Translations under genes and position numbers: made by a program | Part shown: positions 8,421 to 15,574 of the stretch, piece after piece | Position numbering within the stretch: position 1 is the first letter of the stretch | Layout: each line of letters begins with the position of its first letter | Notes under the pieces: generated by a model | Told to the model about the DNA's origin: nothing | Seen by the model: only the letters and a program-made list of their open reading frames with translations | Database searches by the model: none | NCBI RefSeq assembly: GCF_013359905.1 | Contig: NZ_JABMCC010000089.1 | Location: 35,603-99,602, forward strand | Length of the DNA stretch: 64,000 nucleotides | From: Paenibacillus taichungensis | GTDB taxonomy: Bacteria > Bacillota > Bacilli > Paenibacillales > Paenibacillaceae | Reading direction: 5' to 3'

Positions 8421-9401
8421 TTATATGGAATAATATCGATGTATCGTTTCGGTTTCTGGAATATAGTAGAGATCTCGTATTAAAGGATCGTTATCATAAG
8501 TGACAATAATATCAGCTCCAGGCATGCCACTATGTAGCGATTCTAGTAGGACGCATAAGTCAATATGATCTTGTTTCTGATAGTAGCAACGATATAAATC
8601 TTCACCTTTTTGGACGAATGGCGGATCGACAAATATTGTGGTCTCTTCGTGCCAATAATACTCTTCTATGAGGTTACAGGCATCTTCGTTCAAAATGGTT
8701 ATCCGATCACTAAGTTCATGGATTTCCTTTATCCGCTTAATTAGACCATTGGGATTCCACCTAGATAATAAATCAGATCGTTTACCATTTTTCCCACCTA
8801 GTGGATTGGCTTTATAGATGCCTGAGTATGCCAGTCGGTTCACAATAAGCGTATACCAGGCAGCATCTAAAATATTGCAATTAGGATAATCCTTTTTAAT
8901 AATCTTTTGCGCATGAAAATAGTCCTTAACTGTAGGACTCGAGCTAGATTGGAGTCTATATATCAAGTCATACGGTGCATGCTTGATTGTCCAATACAAC
9001 GCATAAATTCCAAAATCGTAATCATTTAACACTAACTTCTCAAAGACACCTGCCTCTAGCAAAGCTAATTCAGCACTAGCTCCACCTGCATATGCACCAA
9101 CAAGTTGCTTACATTGTTCCTTTCTGATCTTGGAGTAAATTATTGGTATCATTTTGGATTTACCGCCTGGATACCGAAAGCATGACAATTGCTTTTTGAA
9201 CTTGATGTCACTACTTACCACAGGTGGTATATTGGGAAGTTTCGATTTCGTTTCAAGTAATAACGTAAACTTATGCGCCTTGGATGGGTCAAAATACGTA
9301 TAAGAATCGCAATTTCCACACCAAAACCCTTGGTTATAACTGTCTATCTCGGCTTCTTCTGACGGCCCGGTTAGACCACAATAACTGCATTCTAGTATCA
9401 T
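8421..9401 (-). CDS. Dam-type (D12 class) N6-adenine DNA methyltransferase with N-terminal zinc ribbon
   Basis: 326 residues. It begins with a zinc-ribbon-like pattern (CSYCG at residues 4-8, then CGNC about 25 residues later). The catalytic domain shows the D12-class signatures FRYPGGKSKM, then YAGGASAELALL in the SAM-binding loop, NDYDFGIYALY, and DPPF in place of the commoner DPPY. These mark an alpha-group adenine methyltransferase that makes N6-methyladenine in DNA. The zinc ribbon is not part of the minimal Dam fold and may aid DNA binding or targeting. It lies 22 bases upstream of the SymE-like C5-methyltransferase, so the two, with the PP-loop gene, form a modification block. Confidence 0.9.
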   Translation of the reverse strand: MILECSYCGLTGPSEEAEIDSYNQGFWCGNCDSYTYFDPSKAHKFTLLLETKSKLPNIPPVVSSDIKFKKQLSCFRYPGGKSKMIPIIYSKIRKEQCKQLVGAYAGGASAELALLEAGVFEKLVLNDYDFGIYALYWTIKHAPYDLIYRLQSSSSPTVKDYFHAQKIIKKDYPNCNILDAAWYTLIVNRLAYSGIYKANPLGGKNGKRSDLLSRWNPNGLIKRIKEIHELSDRITILNEDACNLIEEYYWHEETTIFVDPPFVQKGEDLYRCYYQKQDHIDLCVLLESLHSGMPGADIIVTYDNDPLIRDLYYIPETETIHRYYSI

Positions 9402-9429
9402 TCCTTATCTGCCCCTAGTAAAATAATAG

Positions 9430-9459
9430 AGCTGAACAAATTGTTCAGCTCTTTTTTTA
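9430..9459. terminator. Palindromic terminator, copy 1
   Basis: GAGCTGAACAA pairs perfectly with TTGTTCAGCTC and is followed by seven T on the plus strand and TATTATTTT on the minus strand. A near-identical copy plus about 15 following bases lies at 10191-10219. It lies just before the ribosome binding site of the 9401 gene. Confidence 0.75.
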
Positions 9460-9490
9460 AATGTATTAGGTTACATTGTAATCACCGTAT

Positions 9491-9535
9491 CCCCGCGTCT
9501 CCCGCATGGGAAACTGCGGCAGGGGTACTCTGCCA
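9491..9535. other. GC-rich structured island, possible non-coding RNA element
   Basis: A short GC-rich block in AT-rich surroundings. CCGCA (9502-9506) pairs with TGCGG (9515-9519), enclosed by CCCC (9491-9494) and GGGG (9522-9525). An alternative hairpin pairs GGCAG with CTGCC on the 3' side. Two mutually exclusive folds are therefore possible. No ORF covers it. Confidence 0.35.
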
Positions 9536-9547
9536 TAGTTATTAAGG

Positions 9548-10123
9548 TTACATTAAAATTGAAGTATTATAGATGGTTTTTTCAGCGTTTAGCAAATATT
9601 CAACATTCTTCTCCGCGAGATAAAAGCTGAGTAACGCTTTTTTTGCAGTTAACATTAACGATAGGTTTGGCGTATCGAGCATAGACATTCCGCTTCTGTA
9701 AAACGTGAATTTCAGAAGAATATCCTGGAATAGTCTGGTCTCGTCAATAAGATTTATTTCATTCTTTGTTATATCTGTACCATTTAAAAGATTCTCGATA
9801 TAAATATTATCTAGCTCATACATACTTTCTAAGTTGAACTCTTCTTCTAAAATTACAGCAAAACTGTCTATATCAATTTCACTCAAATACAACTCATTTT
9901 CCTGTATAACGAAATCAGCATGAGTTAAATCTGAAAATAAGCTAAGCATTTCTTCAATGTCAAAGTTTGCTAACTTTTTGTATAAAAATCGATTCACCGA
10001 TAGTTTAGAAACAAACGATCTAGCAGCTTTAATTAATCTTCTTTGCTCTTCGATTGTTTTTACTATTTCATCTTCTTTGATAACTTCTCTTGGAATTAAT
10101 GAAAAAAGCATTTCTTTATCCAT
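9548..10123 (-). CDS. Hypothetical acidic protein
   Basis: A 191-residue, helix-rich, acidic protein with no recognised domain. Several 'LxxEEE' and 'IDxIDL' segments give it a low isoelectric point. It has a good ribosome binding site (AGGAGAG). Its upstream region carries the second copy of the GAGCTGAACAA terminator, and the next genes leftward and rightward also carry this type of hairpin. It may belong to the same set of unknowns as the 10827-11831 gene, although I cannot align the two. Confidence 0.65.
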   Translation of the reverse strand: MDKEMLFSLIPREVIKEDEIVKTIEEQRRLIKAARSFVSKLSVNRFLYKKLANFDIEEMLSLFSDLTHADFVIQENELYLSEIDIDSFAVILEEEFNLESMYELDNIYIENLLNGTDITKNEINLIDETRLFQDILLKFTFYRSGMSMLDTPNLSLMLTAKKALLSFYLAEKNVEYLLNAEKTIYNTSILM

Positions 10124-10190
10124 TTATATCTCTCCTGACACCTATTCAATTTAATAGCATTTCTTTAAACAGAATTTTCGAAAAATAATT

Positions 10191-10219
10191 GAGCTGAACA
10201 AATTTGTTCAGCTCTTTTT
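10191..10219. terminator. Palindromic terminator, copy 2
   Basis: GAGCTGAACA pairs with TGTTCAGCTC, with T tracts on both sides. The stem and following TTTTTA...TATTAGGTT match copy 1 at 9430. It lies upstream of the gene starting at 10123 with no gene ending nearby. Confidence 0.7.
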
Positions 10220-10340
10220 AAAAATATATTAGGTTGATTCAAAATTCCTATGTCTCAATTTATATCTGACGATAAACTTAGTTAATCCACTAACTACTCA
10301 GCCTCAATATATCTACTTCCCAGGCCAGTAATAATATAAA

Positions 10341-10718
10341 TTACATTGCTTTCATAAGCATAAACATGTCTTTATTTGAGATACGACTTATGACAAACGG
10401 GATAATTGAAGAACTGTATCGGTACTCTTGAGTTTCATAATCGATCTGAAGACGTATCTCTTCTTTGTCGTAGAAACATTCATTAACCATAGAGTCTATG
10501 TCGAAATTATCCTCATACCGCGTTCCTTTCATCAATGACTGAATAACTATGTCATCAATCATCTTTTCTTTGCTAATGTAATTATTATTGTATAAATAAA
10601 CTGCTTACAGTAGATTGCTATTACATAGATTTAAGAAGTCTCTTTTTGCTTCGACTCCATAGCAAACCGTAATATGATATTCAATATATTCTTCAAAATC
10701 ACTGAGATTTACATTTAA
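10341..10718 (-). pseudogene. Decayed partial copy of the neighbouring 10827-11831 gene
   Basis: The minus-strand reading aligns with the first 135 or so residues of the adjacent full-length protein: MIDDIVIQ(S/A)L.KGTR(Y/F)ED, YLYNNN(Y/F)ISK.KM, and P.V..RISN.D.F. Upstream of 10562 the similarity continues (VCYGVEA versus YNYGIEA) but is interrupted by an in-frame TAA and lacks an initiator. After KAM a stop occurs, and the remaining 200 residues of the parent are absent. The 73-codon frame 10341-10562 is therefore the surviving open part of a pseudogene and not a separate gene. Confidence 0.75.
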
Positions 10719-10792
10719 TGTTTATAAGATTTCTCTGGTATTTACATTCATCACAGATATCACTCCAGCACTTATTTAGTATTGTAAAGACC

Positions 10793-10820
10793 AAAGCCGA
10801 ACACAGTGGTGTTCGGCTTT
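10793..10820. terminator. Bidirectional terminator
   Basis: AAAGCCGAACAC, loop AGTG, GTGTTCGGCTTT. It lies just after the stop of the 10827 gene on the minus strand. Confidence 0.75.
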
Positions 10821-10826
10821 ATTTTC

Positions 10827-11831
10827 TCAATATACATAATATGAATGCGTCACCACACCATATTTTTCTTGATCCTCGATATAAAATACATAGGATGTAT
10901 ATGCTCTCGCATTCATTGCCGTGCCCCAAGTATCACAATCAGAGGATAGTTGGTTACCGTTAATGCGATCCTTTGATGAAATGAACTCTCCTGCATAACA
11001 TATTGGAAGAATAATGTCTTTGTAATTATCATAAATCTCGATATCAATCTTACTTCCATCATCATCCCATACGATTGCCTGAGCCATTTTTGACCTAGAG
11101 AATATAAACCATTCAAGTGAAGATACGTGATCGGTCTCTATTTCCACTTGATAATCATATACATCTGTTCGAACTTCAATACTAGTTCTTTTTTCTGCTT
11201 CCATATCTGAGCCATATTTTAAAAGACGCAAATAATCTACATACTCATTTTCAGATGTCGTTTCGATATCCCAAGGACAAACGATTTCAACCTCTGAGAC
11301 AATATAAAGCATGTTATCCTCATAGCCATAGAATAGAGTACTCTTTGGCTTTAACAGACCGTAAGGCAAGACATCATCAAGTGAAACGCTGTGCAGATGA
11401 TATTGTTTATTGTTCATATATTTGTTTTCAACTTCCATAGCACTTCTGATATAAAAAATATCTTGATTGGAAATGCACCGCAGTGAAACCGGTGGAATAA
11501 AACCAGAGTCAGTTATGTCCAACTCTGGCGCATCAATTAGAATCTGAATCGATACTTCCTGCCGATCATAATTATTCATTTCCAACACAGCTTCAAAGTT
11601 ACTACAGTCCTCAAATCGTGTTCCTTTAAAAAGTGCTTGTATGACAATGTCATCAATCATTTTACGCTTGCTTATGAAATTGTTATTGTACAGATACAAC
11701 CCTAACTCGAAGTTTCTATTTAGATCATTTTCAAATTCATCTGATGCCTCAATTCCATAGTTATATCCGATATGATACTGATTATAATCATTTAATTGAA
11801 CATCCAGCTCTTTATCTTCTACGTTAATCAT
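10827..11831 (-). CDS. Hypothetical protein, intact paralogue of the adjacent pseudogene
   Basis: A 334-residue acidic protein of unknown function, rich in Tyr, Asp and Ile, with beta-strand-like alternation across residues 100-300. No export signal or known motif is found. A GGAGTG ribosome binding site precedes ATG at 11831. The first 135 residues are duplicated in decayed form next door, which shows that this locus has undergone tandem duplication. It is flanked by hairpins and separated from the 12214 gene by only about 20 bases, so the two are probably co-transcribed. Confidence 0.75.
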   Translation of the reverse strand: MINVEDKELDVQLNDYNQYHIGYNYGIEASDEFENDLNRNFELGLYLYNNNFISKRKMIDDIVIQALFKGTRFEDCSNFEAVLEMNNYDRQEVSIQILIDAPELDITDSGFIPPVSLRCISNQDIFYIRSAMEVENKYMNNKQYHLHSVSLDDVLPYGLLKPKSTLFYGYEDNMLYIVSEVEIVCPWDIETTSENEYVDYLRLLKYGSDMEAEKRTSIEVRTDVYDYQVEIETDHVSSLEWFIFSRSKMAQAIVWDDDGSKIDIEIYDNYKDIILPICYAGEFISSKDRINGNQLSSDCDTWGTAMNARAYTSYVFYIEDQEKYGVVTHSYYVY

Positions 11832-11854
11832 TTAAATCACTCCGATTCTTTTTT

Positions 11855-12214
11855 TTAGAATACTAACTCAAAGTCCGCCGCAAACAGATTGGAAGAACTT
11901 ATGTCATTCTCAATGGCTGCAATCAACTCGCTGACTTTGTTCTCGTTATTGGGATTCATGTGTCGAATTTTCCCGGCAGATAGATTCTCCTCAGTGATGA
12001 CGTGCAAAGCAATAGTCAGATCAACTTCTGCTTTCCAATTAATCTGTTGATTTTGCTTCTCATCAACACGTACATTCTCGAGCAGATAAGCCCGAAAATA
12101 TCCATTTGTTTTCAGGAAGCAAAAACCGGCAATGCTCGGTAATTTAAATTGCTCTTCCCACCTTTTTGCATTTACCTTCAGAACAACGTAACTCTCTGCA
12201 ATGGGTTTCTTCAT
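11855..12214 (-). CDS. Hypothetical small protein
   Basis: A 119-residue protein of unknown function. The start was placed at 12214 because AAGGAG lies six bases upstream; the ATG at 12229 would leave no ribosome binding site. The sequence has alternating strands and helices, with a central acidic part and a C-terminal hydrophobic end (LFAADFELVF). A terminator-like hairpin (12244-12277) lies about 30 bases before the start. The nearest recognisable promoter is upstream of it, at 12548-12576. Confidence 0.65.
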   Translation of the reverse strand: MKKPIAESYVVLKVNAKRWEEQFKLPSIAGFCFLKTNGYFRAYLLENVRVDEKQNQQINWKAEVDLTIALHVITEENLSAGKIRHMNPNNENKVSELIAAIENDISSSNLFAADFELVF

Positions 12215-12243
12215 TTGCTTCTCCTTCATGCTCAGAACGCAAA

Positions 12244-12277
12244 AAAAGCGAAATCCTCTGAAGAGAATTTCGCTTTT
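12244..12277 (-). terminator. Terminator just before the ribosome binding site of the 12214 gene
   Basis: AAAAGCGAAAT pairs with ATTTCGCTTTT, with an inner CTCT/AGAG and a minus-strand tract of seven T. It could end the 37-codon ORF upstream or attenuate the gene downstream. Confidence 0.75.
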
Positions 12278-12288
12278 CGATATATGCG

Positions 12289-12402
12289 CTAGGCAAGTTT
12301 TTTAATTTTTGGATAAGATCGTTTAGTACACTTCAAACAAAAGGAATGATTAATTGTGAATTCAAAAAATAGATCACCTTTTGTTCTAAAAAACGCCATC
12401 AT
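12289..12402 (-). CDS. Possible 37-residue small protein or leader peptide
   Basis: A double ATG (12402/12399) behind AGGATTAT opens a 37-codon frame encoding a basic peptide with a CLKC pair and a Lys-rich end. It sits between a consensus promoter (12548-12576) and a terminator that starts 12 bases after its stop. It could be a small protein with its own terminator or a leader peptide controlling the next gene. Confidence 0.4.
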   Translation of the reverse strand: MMAFFRTKGDLFFEFTINHSFCLKCTKRSYPKIKKLA

Positions 12403-12547
12403 ATAATCCTATGTACGCGTAACTCATCATTGCTCCATAATTAATGTTCTTATAATCATGTCCTATATTCACCCTTCAGACAACATCGTAATAACGTGCA
12501 TGTCATATGTGTGAACCAATGAGGAGAGTAATCTAATAATTAACTTT

Positions 12548-12576
12548 ATTCTATCGTATTCGCTGTTTTTATTCAA
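12548..12576 (-). promoter_or_regulatory. SigA-type promoter
   Basis: On the minus strand, TTGAAT (12571-12576) and TAGAAT (12548-12553) are separated by exactly 17 bases. The promoter begins immediately after the terminator of the Spo0E-like gene and points at the 37-codon ORF and the 12214 gene. Confidence 0.6.
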
Positions 12577-12577
12577 T

Positions 12578-12608
12578 AAAAAAAGCCGCCTCCTTTTGGA
12601 GACGGTTT
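12578..12608 (-). terminator. Terminator of the Spo0E-like gene
   Basis: GCCGCCTCC, loop TTTT, GGAGACGGT, with a long minus-strand T tract. It lies directly after the stop at 12616. Confidence 0.8.
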
Positions 12609-12615
12609 AACCTGA

Positions 12616-12795
12616 CTAAGTGGACGGTTTGTTGTATCTATTCAGAAGTCTATCGAGTTCAACCGACTTCTGAATTACAAATTGGTTTTGGAAGTTAAAG
12701 TTATGTTCTTCAGCTAGTGCTTCCAATTCTTTTCTTACTATTTCAATCTGGTATATATCAACGCCATCATTTTGATGAGAATGATTATTGTTCAT
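12616..12795 (-). CDS. Spo0E-like aspartyl-phosphate phosphatase
   Basis: A 59-residue protein with an AGGAGAGG ribosome binding site. After a His/Asn-rich start it reads IEIVRKELEALAEEHN, then QKSVELDRLLNRY. This is the Spo0E family pattern: two antiparallel helices with the S-x-x-L-D signature (SVELD, about residues 44-48). Spo0E proteins remove phosphate from Spo0A-P and so delay sporulation. A plasmid copy could let the element hold back host sporulation. It lies between the ubiquitin-like cassette and the unknowns and has its own promoter region and terminators on both sides. Confidence 0.8.
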   Translation of the reverse strand: MNNNHSHQNDGVDIYQIEIVRKELEALAEEHNFNFQNQFVIQKSVELDRLLNRYNKPST

Positions 12796-12821
12796 TATAA
12801 TTACCGCCTCTCCTGGTATAA

Positions 12822-12855
12822 GAAAAACGTAGACATAAGTCGTCTACGTTTTTTT
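12822..12855 (-). terminator. Terminator after the E1-like gene and before the Spo0E-like gene
   Basis: AAAAACGTAGAC pairs with GTCTACGTTTTTTT. It follows the E1-like stop at 12867 and ends about 15 bases before the Spo0E ribosome binding site. Confidence 0.8.
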
Positions 12856-12866
12856 GGTGTTCTTTA

Positions 12867-13715
12867 TTATTCCGTGCCTAAAAGTCTAGAAAACTCCACT
12901 GGATAGACCTTTACTTTACATTTATGTTTTAGCGTCAAATATGATTTGTGATTTGGAAGGGATAACTCACTGAAAAGTGAGTTGAAATAGGATACCACTT
13001 CTAATGCGGCATATTTATTTGTGAGTAGTTTTTGAGGTTCTTTACTAATCAGTTGTGAACAAGCCATTTCCGAAGGTCCTATCGGATCTTCATCTTCTAA
13101 CATGTCCGGGAATTCGGTACACACTGGATCAAGGATAGTCTCTCCTTTCCAACGCAGCCCGCACACGACCTGCCCGGTCCAACCAGTGGCCAAAAAATCC
13201 GTCATCTCTTCCGTCGTCCATTGAGACATTGTTCTTTCATCTTGTGGCACGCGAGAACCCTCTACACCTACATCGATATAGATGAGATCTTCTTGAGATA
13301 GGAAATATCTATGCATGAGCTGCCGGCTGAAGTTATTATCGACACATCCGATTAAAATAGGGATTTTAAGTTGGCAAAAACCCAAATTAAGATAGTCATC
13401 ATTAAACAGATTACTAAGTATCTGCTCTGAATCGACATAGCCCTGAGTGTAAGAAAACACAGGTACATTGTAGTGATTCCCATACCGTCGAGCCAAGACC
13501 GTTGCTTTCTTTTGATCAATATCCTTAGGAAGGAACAATTGATTTTTGAGATTATGTTCTTCAACCGTATCGGGATCTGCAATCATGTAAGATCCCCTGA
13601 TCCCGAAAATGTTCATCAGCTGTGTAATTTGTTGTATTACCGCTGATCCGTTTGCTCCACATCCTAATTGTACAATCTGAAAATAGGGTTTGAAATCAGA
13701 GGAGAATGTAATCAT
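12867..13715 (-). CDS. E1-like (ThiF/MoeB/HesA) adenylating enzyme of a PRTRC-type cassette
   Basis: A 282-residue E1-fold protein. It has the Rossmann loop LGCGANGS (residues 17-24), the acidic pair and Asn in ADPDTVEEHNLKNQLF (46-61), a lysine after the D-x-D-Q-K-K segment (near 69), and CVDNNFSRQL, where E1 proteins carry the D-N-x3-R box. These elements bind ATP and the C-terminus of a ubiquitin-like partner. I cannot assign the catalytic cysteine with certainty. Its start overlaps the stop of the JAMM gene (ATGA), so translation is coupled. With the JAMM and E2-D-like genes it forms a ubiquitin-like module, as in PRTRC systems of other plasmids. Confidence 0.85.
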   Translation of the reverse strand: MITFSSDFKPYFQIVQLGCGANGSAVIQQITQLMNIFGIRGSYMIADPDTVEEHNLKNQLFLPKDIDQKKATVLARRYGNHYNVPVFSYTQGYVDSEQILSNLFNDDYLNLGFCQLKIPILIGCVDNNFSRQLMHRYFLSQEDLIYIDVGVEGSRVPQDERTMSQWTTEEMTDFLATGWTGQVVCGLRWKGETILDPVCTEFPDMLEDEDPIGPSEMACSQLISKEPQKLLTNKYAALEVVSYFNSLFSELSLPNHKSYLTLKHKCKVKVYPVEFSRLLGTE

Positions 13716-14791
13716 TTTTGAGAATCCTCATGTTTTACGTCAGATTTAACCACTCTAACTTGAGGGTATGATGAAGTGTTTTGGAGGAAAGGAGAGGAAA
13801 ATATTTTAGAAGGATTAATGGATAAGAATTTACCATTAACATGTACCCGGCATTTTATCTCAGGAAATAACTCATCCAATTTTCCGATGATTGTATATAT
13901 ACAAGTGCCAATTTCGCTTTCATCGTCCTGCGGAGATGGTTTGGCCGGGAAATTGTGATGTGAGTGTATTTCCATGACCTTGATACTACCATCAGCTATA
14001 CTGTTTTTAATTGGTTGAACATTCATTTTCGAGGCTTCTTGTGGAGGTATACTTAGAGTATAGTTCCCATCCAACAAAAAAATCTCCCCATAGACTTCGA
14101 CTTCATGTTTCGTAAACTCTTTTGATATGCTTATGAATTCGCTAAGTAGCTGGAAAGGTATCAACGGTTTATTAAAGTTGATCCCCTCATAGAGTTGTTT
14201 AGCAATAGGTACACGCCCTGCCTTTGAACACGATGTGTACAGATCTCCATTTTTAATGTGATAAACGTATCCATCCGCTGAAGGGACATACATATTATAT
14301 TTCGGATCTAGGTTTGCTTGCTCCAGAGAAGCGTATATTCCATGCCGGTCCTCTAAGCTCATGCCTCTCTTGCGCCCGTGAATTTGGGGAACAATGATGT
14401 TAGATGTCGGTGGCATAGTAAGAGTGACATAATCACTATCACACATTTCTCCGTATTCCTCAGCCAACTTAAGTCTAAGGTCTTCCGTATTTATTGGCCT
14501 CCGTTCATCCGTATCACTTACGCGAATCCCGGTCTCGATTTCCTCAGTCTCGAAATACTCTGTGATGGGTGTAAGTACTCCATCATACTTAATACAGGTA
14601 CTTAAGTTGACGTTGAGATTTTCGTATTTCACCGTCACCTTTTTGAACGGTGCATTGCTTTGAGCAAGTTTATTTTTGCGATTTTTTAAATCATGTTGCT
14701 GCTGTACCGCGGGTTTTAATATTTCCTGATCATCAGGAGATAAAAAAGCAAAGATATCCGTTTGTACATTATCGTGTGAATTATGAGTCAT
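13712..14791 (-). CDS. JAMM/Mov34 metalloprotease with N-terminal Ub-like segment
   Basis: 359 residues. The C-terminal part contains EIHSHH at 274-279 with S286 and D289, the full JAMM zinc motif H-x-H-x7-S-x2-D, and a candidate catalytic Glu at 236. Such enzymes cleave ubiquitin-like proteins from conjugates or process their C-termini. Residues from about 50 to 130 look like a beta-grasp domain: a K-V-T-V-K-Y strand, then NTEDLRLKLAEEYGEM, which resembles the helix and 'YPEL' part of PRTRC_C/Prok_Ub proteins. The presumed modifier would then be fused to its protease. The Ub-like reading is inference; the JAMM reading is firm. It starts behind AGGAG and is coupled to the E1-like gene. Confidence 0.85.
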   Translation of the reverse strand: MTHNSHDNVQTDIFAFLSPDDQEILKPAVQQQHDLKNRKNKLAQSNAPFKKVTVKYENLNVNLSTCIKYDGVLTPITEYFETEEIETGIRVSDTDERRPINTEDLRLKLAEEYGEMCDSDYVTLTMPPTSNIIVPQIHGRKRGMSLEDRHGIYASLEQANLDPKYNMYVPSADGYVYHIKNGDLYTSCSKAGRVPIAKQLYEGINFNKPLIPFQLLSEFISISKEFTKHEVEVYGEIFLLDGNYTLSIPPQEASKMNVQPIKNSIADGSIKVMEIHSHHNFPAKPSPQDDESEIGTCIYTIIGKLDELFPEIKCRVHVNGKFLSINPSKIFSSPFLQNTSSYPQVRVVKSDVKHEDSQK

Positions 14792-14815
14792 TTGTCGACA
14801 GCTCCTAGTTGTTTT

Positions 14816-15574
14816 TTAGAATTTAGTTAAAAAAGAATCTAAGGTAATGTTTTCACTCACAAGCCATTCATCAGGGAATTCAGAAGATTCCATTTTACTG
14901 TATAGTTCTCTCAATTCAATGATACCTGATAGATTTCTGGATTCATTATAATAACAATTCGTACTTTGTGATCCGAAGAAAAGGTTATGCATAGTAACGC
15001 ATTGACCCAGCTTGGTTAATTGCGGTAACTGATTAGAACCCATACAGACTTTGCCGAAGCTAACATTGGCATAAGGGTATTTGAAAAGTTCTGTTTCGCC
15101 GGTTATGTTTTTATCTTGAACGCCAAAGCAGTACATTCCTTGAATCCTGCCACTGACTTCAATTTGATAGATAAATAAAAGCCTAGGATGGCCCACTTTT
15201 TGTAGTTTATCTTTGTAATAATACATATCCCAAAGTTGTTTTTGGACTTCGCACACCACAATATGTGTATTTGTTTTATCGTTTCTTATATATTTAATCC
15301 AGCCTTTATTCATGAGTGGCGTTTCAATCCGCTCTTTTATAAGCGTGGAGCGCTTTACACCATGAATACTTAATTTTTTAGTGCTCGTTCGATGGCCCAC
15401 AATAGTTTTTGCATTCAACTCTCGAAGTTCTGCATCGATAATTGATTCAGCAAAGTCGTTGAAGGTCATCTCATAGTCCCCTAAAACTGCTCCAAGTTCA
15501 TTTGAGACTTCGACATGACAGATTGGAATTGAAAAATCTCTTTGTTGAGACCAGGATACGTTAAATTTACGCAC
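14816..15574 (-). CDS. E2-like protein of the PRTRC_B / Prok-E2_D type
   Basis: 252 residues. The C-terminal half has the layout of PRTRC system protein B: RLLFIYQIEVSGRIQGMY, then FKYPYANV followed by FGKVCMGS (residues about 164-180, with Cys177 as the candidate conserved cysteine), then a segment ending HNLFFGSQ. This family has been assigned to prokaryotic E2-like folds. It overlaps the upstream gene by 8 bases and starts with GTG at 15574. It sits 24 bases upstream of the JAMM gene, so E2-like, JAMM and E1-like genes are in one operon. Enzymatic transfer is inferred from the family and context only. Confidence 0.7.
   Translation of the reverse strand: MRKFNVSWSQQRDFSIPICHVEVSNELGAVLGDYEMTFNDFAESIIDAELRELNAKTIVGHRTSTKKLSIHGVKRSTLIKERIETPLMNKGWIKYIRNDKTNTHIVVCEVQKQLWDMYYYKDKLQKVGHPRLLFIYQIEVSGRIQGMYCFGVQDKNITGETELFKYPYANVSFGKVCMGSNQLPQLTKLGQCVTMHNLFFGSQSTNCYYNESRNLSGIIELRELYSKMESSEFPDEWLVSENITLDSFLTKF

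Noticed and set aside
5609..9401. Complete dnd phosphorothioation or BREX-type system
   Set aside because: The PP-loop enzyme resembles the DndC superfamily only broadly, and no other dnd, pgl or brx gene is recognised nearby.
9491..9535. Resemblance of the GC-rich island to the 3' part of 5S rRNA
   Set aside because: Only a short CCCATGCG..GAGA-like stretch fits. The rest of a 5S rRNA is absent and the order of helices is wrong.
10341..10562. 73-codon frame as an independent gene
   Set aside because: It is the open remainder of a decayed copy of the adjacent gene, with a stop upstream in the aligned region and no start at the right place.
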